Positions 42,001 through 50,758 of a stretch of DNA of 64,000 bases are shown in pieces. The position numbers and the translations under genes are program-made. This DNA is from Bacteroidaceae bacterium (lineage in GTDB: Bacteria; Bacteroidota; Bacteroidia; Bacteroidales; Bacteroidaceae). Position 1 is the first letter of the stretch. The number at the start of each line of letters is the position of its first letter. Where the stretch lies: assembly GCA_017429525.1 (NCBI GenBank), contig JAFROT010000010.1, positions 62,001-126,000 on the forward strand, in the 5' to 3' direction. The notes under the pieces are model-generated. The model was given only the letters and a program-made list of their open reading frames with translations. It was not told where the DNA came from and ran no database searches.

Positions 42001-43607
42001 ACAGAACATTATACGGAAACCTGATTTTCGAACTCTCGAAGAAAGGACGTCGGGGCTACTCACTGCCTCAGGATTACGACCGCACGCACAGCACGGCTGA
42101 GTTGCCCGAGGCCCTGCGCCGTAGCGAGGCAGCCCGCCTGCCCGAGTGCGACGAGCTGACCGTAGTGCGCCACTATACAAACCTCAGTCACAACAACTTC
42201 GGTGTGAACGACGGTTTCTATCCATTAGGTTCCTGCACGATGAAGTACAACCCCATCATCAACGAGGAGATTGCTGCCATGAAGGCTTTCGCCGGCCTGC
42301 ATCCCCTGCAGCCTGCCGAGACGTGCCAAGGTGCACTCGAAGTCTACTACAACCTCCAGCAGTCCCTTGCCGAACTGGCTGGCCTCAGCGAATTCACGCT
42401 GAACCCCTGTGCCGGTGCCCACGGCGAGTTGACAGGCTTGATGGTCATCCGCGCGTATCATGAGGCAATGGGAAATAAGAAAATAAGAAATGAAGAGATG
42501 AAGAAAGATGAAGCGCCAGCCTCTTCTAATTCTCTTAATTCCACATTTTCTAATTCTCAAAGAACCAAAGTCCTCATCCCCGACTCCGCCCACGGCACCA
42601 ACCCCGCCTCAGCAGCTGTCTGCGGCCTGGAAGTCGTAGAGGTGAAGAGCCTTCAGGACGGCACCGTGGATGTCGACCATCTGCGCCAGCTTCTCGATGA
42701 GATGGGCGACCAAGTGGCAGCCATGATGATGACGAACCCCAACACGCTCGGTATCTTCGAGCCCCGCGTGCTGGAAATCACCGATATGGTGCACAAGGCT
42801 GGCGGCCTGATGTACTACGACGGCGCCAACCTCAACGCCCTCCTCGGCGAGTGCCGCCCAGGCGATATGGGCTTCGACGTCATGCACATCAACCTCCACA
42901 AGACCTTCTCCACCCCTCACGGCGGTGGCGGTCCCGGGAGCGGACCCGTCGGCGTGCGCAAAGGTCTGGAGCAGTTCCTGCCTACGCCTCGCGTGGTGAT
43001 GGAAAATGAGAAAATAGGAAATGAAGAAAATAAGAAAGACGCTGCGTCAGCATCTTCTAATTCTCTTATTTTCACAATTTCCCATTCTCAGTCCGCTCCC
43101 CTTTCCGTCGGCAGCTTCTTCGGCAACTTCGGTGTGATGCTGAAGGCCTACGCCTACATCCTCAGCCTCGGTCACGAGAACGTGAAGCACGTAGGCCCAC
43201 TGGCCACGCTCAACGCCAATTATATTAAGGAACGCCTGCGCGACGACTACCTTCTCCCCATCGAAGGGCTGTGCAAGCACGAGGTGGTCTTCGACGGTCT
43301 CGTCGATAAGAGCACAGGCGTGACCACTATGGACGTCGCCAAGCGCCTGCTCGACTACGGCTACCACGCTCCCACCATCTACTTCCCCCTCCTCTTCCAT
43401 GAGAGCCTCATGATAGAGCCTACAGAGAACGAGAGCAAGGAGACCATCGATGCCTTCATCGACGTGATGCACACGATTGCAGCCGAAGCCAAGTCCGACC
43501 CCGAACTGGTCAAGACGGCTCCCCACAACACCCCTATCGGTCGCGTGGACGATGTCTTAGCTGCTAAGCACCCTATCACCACGTATTGGAAATCATTGGA
43601 AGCATGA
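41997..43607 (+). CDS. gcvPB: Glycine dehydrogenase (decarboxylating) subunit 2, with two in-frame repeat insertions
   Basis: 536 residues, about 50-60 more than usual. PLP-dependent: LGSCTMKYNP, DSAHGTNPASAAVCG, and the PLP lysine in DVMHINLHKTFSTPHGGGGP. Decarboxylates glycine onto the lipoyl arm of GcvH. Two family B elements are inserted: one after VIRAYHEAMG (42471-42558) and one after PTPRVVMEN (43001-43090). Each adds nearly 30 residues ending in (A/S)SSNSL-type peptides. Conserved motifs on both sides are intact, so a working enzyme is likely. Stop overlaps lpdA start (ATGA). Confidence 0.96.
   Translation: MNRTLYGNLIFELSKKGRRGYSLPQDYDRTHSTAELPEALRRSEAARLPECDELTVVRHYTNLSHNNFGVNDGFYPLGSCTMKYNPIINEEIAAMKAFAGLHPLQPAETCQGALEVYYNLQQSLAELAGLSEFTLNPCAGAHGELTGLMVIRAYHEAMGNKKIRNEEMKKDEAPASSNSLNSTFSNSQRTKVLIPDSAHGTNPASAAVCGLEVVEVKSLQDGTVDVDHLRQLLDEMGDQVAAMMMTNPNTLGIFEPRVLEITDMVHKAGGLMYYDGANLNALLGECRPGDMGFDVMHINLHKTFSTPHGGGGPGSGPVGVRKGLEQFLPTPRVVMENEKIGNEENKKDAASASSNSLIFTISHSQSAPLSVGSFFGNFGVMLKAYAYILSLGHENVKHVGPLATLNANYIKERLRDDYLLPIEGLCKHEVVFDGLVDKSTGVTTMDVAKRLLDYGYHAPTIYFPLLFHESLMIEPTENESKETIDAFIDVMHTIAAEAKSDPELVKTAPHNTPIGRVDDVLAAKHPITTYWKSLEA
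42471..42558. repeat. Family B mini-element in frame, gcvPB copy 1
   Basis: GGAAATAAGAAAATAAGAAA, then TGAAGAGATGAAGAAAGATG and AGCGCCAGCCTCTTCTAATT plus a CTTAATTCCACATTTTCTAA tail. Encodes KKIRNEEMKKDEAPASSNSL and STFSNSQ. The other two forward frames contain stops (TAA). Confidence 0.88.
43001..43090. repeat. Family B mini-element in frame, gcvPB copy 2
   Basis: GGAAAATGAGAAAATAGGAA, then AAATAAGAAAGACGCTGCGT and CATCTTCTAATTCTCTTATT plus TCACAATTTCCCATTCTC. Encodes EKIGNEENKKDAASASSNSL and IFTISHSQ, in the same frame as copy 1. Confidence 0.88.
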
Positions 43608-44950
43608 GCGACCTTATCATCATCGGCGCTGGCCCTGGCGGCTACAAGACTGCCCTCCACGCCGCCCAGCATGGGCTCCAAGTAACCATCTTCGAGCAGC
43701 AGCATGTAGGTGGTACCTGCCTCAATGTTGGCTGCATCCCCACGAAGACCTACGTCCACTCGGCATCCTTCGACGAAGCCGTTGAGCGCCAACCGCAGGT
43801 GGTAGAGCAGCTGCGCTCAGGCGTGGAGACACTCCTCTCCCACCCCAATATCACACTCGTGCGTGAGCGTGCATCCTTCGTCGATGCCCGCACAGTAGAG
43901 ACGCCCAGCGGCCAGCGCTACACAGCCGACAACATCATCATCGCTACGGGTTCCTCGACCAAGTACATCCCCGTTGAGGGCGTGAACGATCCTTGCGTGG
44001 TGGATTCCACAGGCCTACTTGCCTTGAAGGAACGACCTCGTCGCCTATGCATCATCGGAGCAGGCGTCATCGGCATGGAGTTCGCCAGCGTCTTCAACCG
44101 CTTCGGCTCAGAAGTCACAGTCGTGGAGTTCCTCAAGGAATGTCTGCCCGCCATCGACAGCGACATCGCCAAGCGCCTGCGCAAGGTGATGGAGAAGCAA
44201 GGCATCAAGTTCAATATGCAGTGCGGTGTCAAGCGCATCGCCGACGGCACCGTCTTCTTCACCAACAAGAAGGGGCAAGAGGAAAGCGTCGAAGCCGACG
44301 TCGTCTTGATGGCAACAGGTCGCAAGCCCAATACTGAAGGGCTGAACCTCGAAGCCCTCGGCATCACCCTCGAGCGCAACGGCGCCATCCCCGTCAACGA
44401 GCATTTCGAAATGAAGAAAATAAGAGATGAAGAAAATAAGAAAGACGATGCACCAGCCTCTTCTAATTCTCTTAATTTCACATTTCCTAATTCTCCCCAC
44501 ATCTACGCCATCGGCGATGTCAACGGCCGTCAGATGCTGGCGCACGCCGCTGAGTTCCAAGGCCACCACGTCGTCAACCACATCCTCGGCCTTGAGGACC
44601 ACATCCGCTTCGACGTCATGCCCGCCGCCATCTTCACCACGCCCGAAGCCGCCAGCGTCGGTCCCTGCGAGGGTCAGCTGAAGGAAGCCGGCACCCCCTT
44701 CGAGTGCCACAAAGCTTTCTATCGCGCCAACGGCAAAGCCTTGTCGATGAACGAGACAGAAGGTATGGTCAAGCTCTGCTGCGAGCCCGGCGAGGGTCGC
44801 CTGCTCAGTTGCCACGCCTATGGCGCTCACGCTGCCGACCTCGTGCAGGAAGCCACCGCCTACATCACGCTCGGCGCCACCCTGCGCCAACTGCGCGAGA
44901 CGGTGCACATCCACCCCACCCTCTCCGAGATCCTCATCGAAGTCAACTGA
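43604..44950 (+). CDS. lpdA: Dihydrolipoyl dehydrogenase (glycine cleavage L protein) with in-frame repeat insertion
   Basis: 448 residues from the ATG at 43604, which overlaps the gcvPB stop; an in-frame upstream ATG at 43586 is less likely. FAD motif IIIGAGPGGYKTAL, redox disulfide GGTCLNVGCIPTK, NAD motif CIIGAGVIGMEFA, C-terminal HIHPTLSE with catalytic His. Reoxidises the lipoyl arm of GcvH. A family B element (44408-44496) interrupts the loop just before HIYAIGDV, adding MKKIRDEENKKDDAPASSNS and LNFTFPNS. Last gene of the gcv operon; a strong terminator follows. Confidence 0.96.
   Translation: MSDLIIIGAGPGGYKTALHAAQHGLQVTIFEQQHVGGTCLNVGCIPTKTYVHSASFDEAVERQPQVVEQLRSGVETLLSHPNITLVRERASFVDARTVETPSGQRYTADNIIIATGSSTKYIPVEGVNDPCVVDSTGLLALKERPRRLCIIGAGVIGMEFASVFNRFGSEVTVVEFLKECLPAIDSDIAKRLRKVMEKQGIKFNMQCGVKRIADGTVFFTNKKGQEESVEADVVLMATGRKPNTEGLNLEALGITLERNGAIPVNEHFEMKKIRDEENKKDDAPASSNSLNFTFPNSPHIYAIGDVNGRQMLAHAAEFQGHHVVNHILGLEDHIRFDVMPAAIFTTPEAASVGPCEGQLKEAGTPFECHKAFYRANGKALSMNETEGMVKLCCEPGEGRLLSCHAYGAHAADLVQEATAYITLGATLRQLRETVHIHPTLSEILIEVN
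44408..44496. repeat. Family B mini-element in frame within lpdA
   Basis: GAAATGAAGAAAATAAGAGA, then TGAAGAAAATAAGAAAGACG and ACCAGCCTCTTCTAATTCTC plus TTAATTTCACATTTCCTAAT. It encodes the same peptide as both gcvPB copies. Confidence 0.88.
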
Positions 44951-44972
44951 CACGTTTCCTTCACATCAACAT

Positions 44973-45013
44973 AAGCGGTCCTTCACACCAACTGTGAGGG
45001 ACCGCTTTTTTCA
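44973..45013 (+). terminator. Rho-independent terminator of the gcv operon
   Basis: AAGCGGTCCTTCACA (44973-44987) pairs with TGTGAGGGACCGCTT (44993-45007) with one G-T wobble, then T-run. A nearly identical second copy is at 45957. Confidence 0.9.
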
Positions 45014-45313
45014 TGACTTCGTCATTGCGCCTCCCAAAAATCCCCATCGAATAGTTTTGCGATAGACTTGTGCCTCTTCATGGGCACTGTCTCAATAAAA
45101 TGCATCTTGTCGTAATCCTGCTCTCTTATACAATTTCCCCAAAATAATCTATCACTAAATCACTCACTATTGAGAACCAATAGATTACGAGTGATAGATA
45201 CAGTGATTGATGGGTGATTTAGTGATGTATTTTGCCTCAAAAATGGGGGTTGACACAAAATTCGACTGCTTCCTGACAGGGTATGCTATACTGAACATAC
45301 CGCTGCTCGGACG

Positions 45314-45456
45314 TGTCACCGGCTACCAGTTGACCTGCCGCTGGCTTCCAGTTGACGTGTCGCTGGCTACCAGTTGACGTGTCGCCGGCTACAGTTGACG
45401 TGTCGCCGGCTACAGTTGACGTGTCGCTGGCTACAGTTGACGTGTCGCTGGCTACC
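45314..45456. repeat. Tandem 21-23-bp repeats (TTGACGTGTCGCTGGCTAC)
   Basis: Seven units with variants CAG/CCAG at the junction and CTGG/CCGG in the middle. No spacers, so not a CRISPR. Confidence 0.75.
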
Positions 45457-45468
45457 AATATGAATTCG

Positions 45469-45536
45469 GTTTTCCAACCGCTTGGAAAACTGATGGCTCC
45501 TATGTAAAACCAGTTTTCCAACCAAATGGAAAACTG
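45469..45536. repeat. Two related hairpins (GTTTTCCAA/TTGGAAAAC)
   Basis: GTTTTCCAA-CCGC-TTGGAAAAC at 45469-45490 and CAGTTTTCCA-ACCAAA-TGGAAAACTG at 45511-45536 are perfect hairpins of 9 and 10 bp with similar stems. Confidence 0.75.
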
Positions 45537-45956
45537 TTAGGCTACGGGGTTTGCGGGTCAACAGCTATATCATTGCCAATAATTATCCAGATGAAAATTG
45601 GATGAACGCGTTAAAAAAAGTAAAATCAATCACTAAAGTGACTCTTTTTTTAGCGATCTATCACTGCTAATCGTTTGGTTTTCAATAACGAGTGATTTAG
45701 TGATTGATTATTTTGGGAAAACTCATAGAGGGAAGCTCAACTTCCACCGATGAAGTCGAACTCGAGCACGTCTGATGTTGCTTTGTGGTTCACTGAAAAT
45801 TGTGTGTCTGACATTTCTCTCGCAGTGGGCAGTATTCTATTTGAGGCAAAAATACCGCGCCTCCCAGCATAGAAGACCAAGTAGTGATTATCTGACAGTT
45901 ATGTTGTACCTGTAAAAAGTGGCGAAAACAACTGACACCGCCTTTTTGACAACACC

Positions 45957-45996
45957 AAGCGGTCCTTCACACGAACTGTGAGGGACCGCTTTTTTA
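45957..45996 (+). terminator. Second copy of the gcv-type terminator
   Basis: AAGCGGTCCTTCACA (45957-45971) and TGTGAGGGACCGCTT (45977-45991) followed by T-run. Plus-strand orientation, though no plus-strand gene precedes it. Differs from 44973-45007 only in the loop. Confidence 0.8.
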
Positions 45997-46027
45997 TAAT
46001 CAGTCGTAATCACACGCTGATGACTCA

Positions 46028-49000
46028 TTAATCCATGAGGGGACTTTCGTCGTCCATCCTTTCAGCAGCCATTCCCATGTGTCTTTGCTGCATCTCGACA
46101 ACCTTACGCGAATCCTGCACGACTGCCTTACGTGTCATGGGCGTGTAAGCTTCAATGATGCGTTTCCAGTCCATGATGCCCATGTCGGGATAGCGCGTTC
46201 CGAACTGTTCCATTGCTTCGCGCTGTAGTTCGAAGTCTTCAGTGGCAGGATTCAGTAGCAGACGATTATAGATAAGGTTGCGCACCTCGGCATCGTCCTC
46301 AACTGCATAGAGCTTGCGAACGGCATAGTTCTCTTCGTCGTCTGCCCAGCGGTCGCACTGAGCCATCACCGTGCGCAACGCCTGTTCCTGCCCTTCGGGC
46401 GGATAGTGGTATTTCTTCAGCAGTCGCTTCACCATCACGCGCATCTTCGCGCGGCTCGACTCCTTGCGATTCCAGTCGATGGTGCGGTTGCGGCGCAGCT
46501 CTTCGGTCAGTTCTTTTGTCAGTTCCACGAACTGCTCGTCGGTGTACGCCTGCCGTATGCCTTCGGGCGAGGTAAGCGCGTCGTAGAAGGCTTTCTCTTC
46601 GTTGTTCAGTCCCAACGCATTGTCCTCCTCTTCCTGTCGGCGTATCTCTTCGGCCATTTTCAGGAGTTCCTCGATGACCTCCTCGTTCGTGAGCATACCC
46701 TTCAGGTAGTTGGATAACGCACGGTTCATCATCTCCGAGAAGCGTTGGCTCTGCACGACGTTCGTGCGTTCGAACGTGCGCAAGCGGTCGTTCATCAGTT
46801 TCTTCAGCAGTTGCACCGCCAGGTTCTTCTCCTTCATCCGTCGTATCTCTTTGAGGAAGCTCTCGTCGAAGAGCGAGAACTCCACGTCGGCGAACAGGTT
46901 GATGACGCCTTGGCTCTTGATGCTCTGCTCCAATAGTCTGCTGATGCGCTCGTTGATATCGTGCTTCGTCACCTTGCCTTTCTGGCGGAAGCGCATGAGC
47001 ATCACGCGCACGGCGTCCATGAACGCCACCTCCTGTCGCTCCTGCTCGGTGGTCAGCGAGCGGCAAAGCGTCAGCGCGTTGTGCAGGAGTTGGCTCTCGC
47101 TGATGAAGGTTGACTCTCTAGAAGGTCTAGAATCTCTAGAAGGTCTAGGTGTTCTAGAGTCTCTAGAAGATCTAGAAGGTCTAGATTCTCTAGAGGGGGT
47201 GGGGTCGAGCATGAAGTTGACGCCGCCGTTGATGGTCTTGGCGCGCATAGTATTGTCGCCGTCGATGAACGCGCTGTAGTCGTAGCCGTGCATGAGGTCG
47301 CGGCACACCTCCAGCTTCTCCAAGAACTTCACGCGCGCCGTGGTCTGGATGTTCGGGTCTCCGTACTCCTTGCGGTCGCGCTGGGTGTAGTCCTTCATCG
47401 CCTGTCGCAGCGCGCTGGCGATGCCGACGTAGTCCACCACCAAGCCGCCCTCTTTGTTGGGGAACACGCGGTTCACGCGGGCGATGGCCTGCATCAGGTT
47501 GTGACCCTTCATGGGTTTGTACACGTACATCGTAGCGAGGCTCGGCACGTCGAAGCCCGTCAGCCACATGTCGACCACGATGGCTATCTTCATCGGGCTT
47601 TCATCGTCCTTGAATAGCTTCGCGTATTCCTTGTTCGTGCGGTCGTTGATGAGTTGGTGCCACTCCTCCTTGTCCTTGTTGCTGGGGCTTGCCACCACGT
47701 GCACCTTCTCCGTCCACTCAGGCCGCAGTTCCAGCAGCCGCTTGTATATCTTGAACGCCGCCAGCTTGTTGTAAGCCACTATCATCGCCTTGCCCGTCAG
47801 TTCGTTAGCGCGGTAATTCTCGTAGTGGCTCACGATGTCGTCGCACAGGCTCCGTATGGTAGCATCGCTGCACAACAGACCCTTGATGCCGCTATGGTCG
47901 TTCTTCGCCTTTTCGGTCTGCTCGGGCGTAGCGCCCTCTTCGGCCAGTTCGTCGAAGGCCTCGTCCAACTGCCGCAACTTGTCCTCGTCGAGGTTCAGGT
48001 TGATGACGCGGCTCTCGTAATAGACGGGGCGCGTGGCGCCGTCGGCCACCGCCTGCGTCATGTCGTAAACGTCGATGTAGTTGCCGAACACCTCTTGTGT
48101 GTCGCGGTCGCGGTCGGAGATGGGCGTGCCCGTGAAGCCCACGAACACGGCGTTGGGCAGCGCCTCGCGCATCAGTCGCGCGAAGCCTTTCCGCATCCGC
48201 TCGCTCTTCTCGTCCCAATGCTCCTCGCCGTACTGCGAGCGGTGCGCCTCGTCGGTAATCACGACGATGTTGCGGCGGTCGCTCAGCAGACCCGTGCCCT
48301 CCTCGAATTTCTGTATCGTCGTGAAGATGATGCCGCCCGTTTCCAAGTCCTTCAACTTGGTCTTCAGGTCGGCGCGACCGCCCTCGGCGGCCTTCGTCTC
48401 CTTGCCCTTAGCATTCAGCTCGAAGCCCACGCGCTGCGGTGTCTGACGCACAAACCGACTGCAGCCCGCAAACTGCTCGTACAACTGCTGGTCCAGGTCA
48501 TTGCGGTCGGTCACTACCACCACCGTCAGCCCCGGCACCGTCATCATCAGCTTGTGCACGAAGAACACCATCGACAGCGACTTGCCACTACCCTGTGTGT
48601 GCCAGAACACGCCGCCCTTGCCGTCGCGACGCTCATAGGCCTCGCGGGCACGTGCCAGCGCTTTGTTCACGGCGAAGTATTGGTGGTAGGCGCCCATCAC
48701 CTTGCGCGCCTTGCCTTCCTTGTGGTCGAAGCAGACGAAGTTCCGCAGGATGTCCAGCAAGCGCTCCTTAGGGAAGATGCCTTCGAAGAACGTTTCGTAG
48801 GGGATCACCTTGTCGGTGCTGTACTCGCCGCTCTTCGATTTCCATTCCATGTAGCGGTTCTGCGGTGCCGTGATGGTGCCGGCACGCGTGCAGAGCATGT
48901 CGCTCGTCACCGAGAACGCGTTATAGACGAACAGGCTCGGGCATTTCTGCTGGTACTGCTTGAGCTGCAAGTACGCATCGTCCTCCTCCACGCCGGCGTT

Positions 49001-49468
49001 CGTTGGTGATTTCAGTTCCACGACCACCAGCGGCAGGCCGTTCACCATCACCACCAAGTCGCACCTGATCTTGCCATATTCCTCCACCGACCACTGGTTC
49101 ACCACCTTGAAGCAGTTCTTGCTGACGGTCTCGAAGTCGATGAGTTTGACCAGCGCCGTGCGCGAACGTCCACCCTCGGCGTACTTCACTTCGACGCCGC
49201 TCTGCAGATAGTCCATCAGCGTCTCGTTGCGCTGCACCAACGTGCCCTCGTGGATGGAGGTCACCATGCGGCGGGCCTCGCTGAGCACCGATGCCGAAGC
49301 CGAAGGATTCAGTCGCTGCAGCGCAGCCTCCAAGTTGGCCACGTAACACGGTTGGCGGTAGTCGCGCTCCACGTCGTAGCCGCACTCGTAGTCATAGCCC
49401 AGCCGCTCCGTGAACAACGCAATCAACGCCTGCTCGTAGTCGTTCTCTGTGAAACCTTTATCGTTCAT
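46028..49468 (-). CDS. hsdR: Type I restriction enzyme R subunit with in-frame TCTAGA repeat
   Basis: 1146 residues. N-terminal nuclease site (KIRCDLVVMVNGLPLVVVEL, then K), helicase motor with Walker A VFWHTQGSGKSLSM and DEAH box ITDEAHRSQYG, and motif VI region MQAIARVNRVFPNKEGG. ATP-dependent translocase and endonuclease of the HsdRMS complex. An 81-bp array of nine 9-bp units (47116-47196) adds a Ser-Arg-rich segment (PSRESRPSRSSRDSRTPRPS) between helicase and C-terminal helical domain. The start overlaps the hsdS stop by 4 bases. Confidence 0.96.
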   Translation of the reverse strand: MNDKGFTENDYEQALIALFTERLGYDYECGYDVERDYRQPCYVANLEAALQRLNPSASASVLSEARRMVTSIHEGTLVQRNETLMDYLQSGVEVKYAEGGRSRTALVKLIDFETVSKNCFKVVNQWSVEEYGKIRCDLVVMVNGLPLVVVELKSPTNAGVEEDDAYLQLKQYQQKCPSLFVYNAFSVTSDMLCTRAGTITAPQNRYMEWKSKSGEYSTDKVIPYETFFEGIFPKERLLDILRNFVCFDHKEGKARKVMGAYHQYFAVNKALARAREAYERRDGKGGVFWHTQGSGKSLSMVFFVHKLMMTVPGLTVVVVTDRNDLDQQLYEQFAGCSRFVRQTPQRVGFELNAKGKETKAAEGGRADLKTKLKDLETGGIIFTTIQKFEEGTGLLSDRRNIVVITDEAHRSQYGEEHWDEKSERMRKGFARLMREALPNAVFVGFTGTPISDRDRDTQEVFGNYIDVYDMTQAVADGATRPVYYESRVINLNLDEDKLRQLDEAFDELAEEGATPEQTEKAKNDHSGIKGLLCSDATIRSLCDDIVSHYENYRANELTGKAMIVAYNKLAAFKIYKRLLELRPEWTEKVHVVASPSNKDKEEWHQLINDRTNKEYAKLFKDDESPMKIAIVVDMWLTGFDVPSLATMYVYKPMKGHNLMQAIARVNRVFPNKEGGLVVDYVGIASALRQAMKDYTQRDRKEYGDPNIQTTARVKFLEKLEVCRDLMHGYDYSAFIDGDNTMRAKTINGGVNFMLDPTPSRESRPSRSSRDSRTPRPSRDSRPSRESTFISESQLLHNALTLCRSLTTEQERQEVAFMDAVRVMLMRFRQKGKVTKHDINERISRLLEQSIKSQGVINLFADVEFSLFDESFLKEIRRMKEKNLAVQLLKKLMNDRLRTFERTNVVQSQRFSEMMNRALSNYLKGMLTNEEVIEELLKMAEEIRRQEEEDNALGLNNEEKAFYDALTSPEGIRQAYTDEQFVELTKELTEELRRNRTIDWNRKESSRAKMRVMVKRLLKKYHYPPEGQEQALRTVMAQCDRWADDEENYAVRKLYAVEDDAEVRNLIYNRLLLNPATEDFELQREAMEQFGTRYPDMGIMDWKRIIEAYTPMTRKAVVQDSRKVVEMQQRHMGMAAERMDDESPLMD
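47116..47196. repeat. Family D array of 9-bp TCTAGA-centred units inside hsdR
   Basis: Nine units of type CTCTAGAAG/GTCTAGAAT in 81 bp, so each is three codons and the frame stays open. Unit changes would vary protein length rather than switch the gene off. Confidence 0.88.
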
Positions 49469-50703
49469 TGTATTTCTCTTTCTATCTCATTTACTTTCAG
49501 TTCTCCCGACATCAGCCGAGGCAAGAGGGTATCGCGAAGGGTGGCGAGACGAGAGGATTCATCCTCTAATTCTTCTTGCTGATTTAAAATTGGCTTTACT
49601 AATTCTTCAAACCGTTCCATAATTTTTTTTGGAGCTATAACCAATGGGAAAGACTTCATTAAAGAGCCAGAAGCTTCTTTAAAAGTAGAGCCAGTTGCTT
49701 TATTCTCGATCTCACTGGTTGATTTCTTCAAGAAATAATAAAGAAAGGCTGTTCCTGCAATTTTAGGTATAACAGATTTAAAACCTTGGTTTGTACATAT
49801 TTCATTTTTGGCTATAGTTATATAACCTATAGGTGCTCGTGAACTGAAAAGGACAGAGCCTTTGGGCATTAACTTTGTACTACAACTATTATACCCTTCA
49901 ATTGTGATATCTATTTCGCCTCTTGAAGTAAACTTATTATGAGAGATTGATAAATCTTTTGGAGTCAACCAAGCAATACCCTTTTCAGCATAATATTCAG
50001 GCTTTTTCTTCGATGGTGTGCTTCCACCAACTACATCGCCTACTTCATCAAGCGTTCCCACTCTCCACCCCTTTGGGATCATTCCCAGCTCGCTCTCCAC
50101 GAACTCGCCATCGCGGAAAGGCTCGAAGTCGACGAACCACGACTTGAACAACGCCTGTGCTTGCGCCTCCAAATTATCGTTTATCCGCCTGTTTGTCTCA
50201 ATTTTATCATCAAGTGATTTCAGGATTGAAGATATTTGTCGCTGTGTCTCTAACGATGGAAATGTGAAATTATATCCTCGCATGGTTTTCAAGGATATGT
50301 GTTTAATCGTAGAGCCAGTGGACATCTTGTCAATGTATGATTTAAAGCGTGGTGACTGAAGTTCATAATATAAAAACATCCTGTCTAACACCTGAGGATT
50401 TGGATTCATATAACATGCACCTTTACCGAGAATGCATTTTTCTCCTCTATATAAAGCTACGTTTCCTATAGTGCCATCGATGGAATACAATATTGTTGTG
50501 TCATTGAGGGGAGATGAGTATTTCAAATACTCCTCATAGGTTGACTTTTTTGATGGATCATTGTCAATAACAAAGCCACCAAATATATTCTTGGCATTGA
50601 CAAAGATATAGTCTCCACCCATTTTGAACTTAGGTGCTTTGTGCAATCCATCGCTCAATTCAGTACAAACCTCTCCTAACTTATATTCTTTCCATTCTTC
50701 CAT
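49465..50703 (-). CDS. hsdS: Type I restriction enzyme S subunit
   Basis: 412 residues with two target-recognition halves. First half WKEYKLGEVCTELSDGLHKA ... PSLETQRQISSILKSLDDKI; second half MIPKGWRVGTLDEVGDVVGG ... and central and C-terminal conserved helices (DKIETNRRINDNLEAQAQAL; ERFEELVKPILNQQEELEDE). Determines the DNA sequence recognised. AT-rich TRD regions relative to hsdM and hsdR suggest exchange. No second hsdS or invertase is seen nearby. Confidence 0.95.
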   Translation of the reverse strand: MEEWKEYKLGEVCTELSDGLHKAPKFKMGGDYIFVNAKNIFGGFVIDNDPSKKSTYEEYLKYSSPLNDTTILYSIDGTIGNVALYRGEKCILGKGACYMNPNPQVLDRMFLYYELQSPRFKSYIDKMSTGSTIKHISLKTMRGYNFTFPSLETQRQISSILKSLDDKIETNRRINDNLEAQAQALFKSWFVDFEPFRDGEFVESELGMIPKGWRVGTLDEVGDVVGGSTPSKKKPEYYAEKGIAWLTPKDLSISHNKFTSRGEIDITIEGYNSCSTKLMPKGSVLFSSRAPIGYITIAKNEICTNQGFKSVIPKIAGTAFLYYFLKKSTSEIENKATGSTFKEASGSLMKSFPLVIAPKKIMERFEELVKPILNQQEELEDESSRLATLRDTLLPRLMSGELKVNEIEREIQ

Positions 50704-50758
50704 AAATGAGAATTTATATCGTTTTATAGCCCTATTATCCTTTCCACTCTTCCATGAC

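Larger units (their letters stand above)
45134..45720. repeat. 587-bp element with about 100-bp inverted ends
   Basis: The segment at 45134-45236 (AAAATAATCTATCACTAAAT, CACTCACTATTGAGAACCAA, AGTGATAGAT) is repeated in inverse orientation at 45622-45720 with good identity (AAAATAATCAATCACTAAAT in reverse complement). The ends themselves contain smaller inverted repeats of AATCACTAAATCACTC type. This looks like a non-autonomous mobile element or large hairpin. Confidence 0.75.
45014..45956. other. Gene-less island of nested repeats between two copies of a terminator
   Basis: About 940 bases with no convincing gene. It contains the inverted-repeat element at 45134-45720, tandem repeats, two hairpins and, at 45721-45956, unrecognised sequence. 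Short open frames at 45237-45561 only translate the tandem repeats. Confidence 0.65.

Noticed and set aside
45314-45456. Possible CRISPR array
   Set aside because: The units are directly adjacent with no spacers, and no cas gene is in the window.
45237-45561. Two small minus-strand open frames in the repeat island
   Set aside because: They only translate tandem repeats (TSTVAGDTSTVAGDTST type); no real protein character.
47654-49009. 451-codon open frame antisense to hsdR
   Set aside because: Shadow of hsdR; low-complexity translation.
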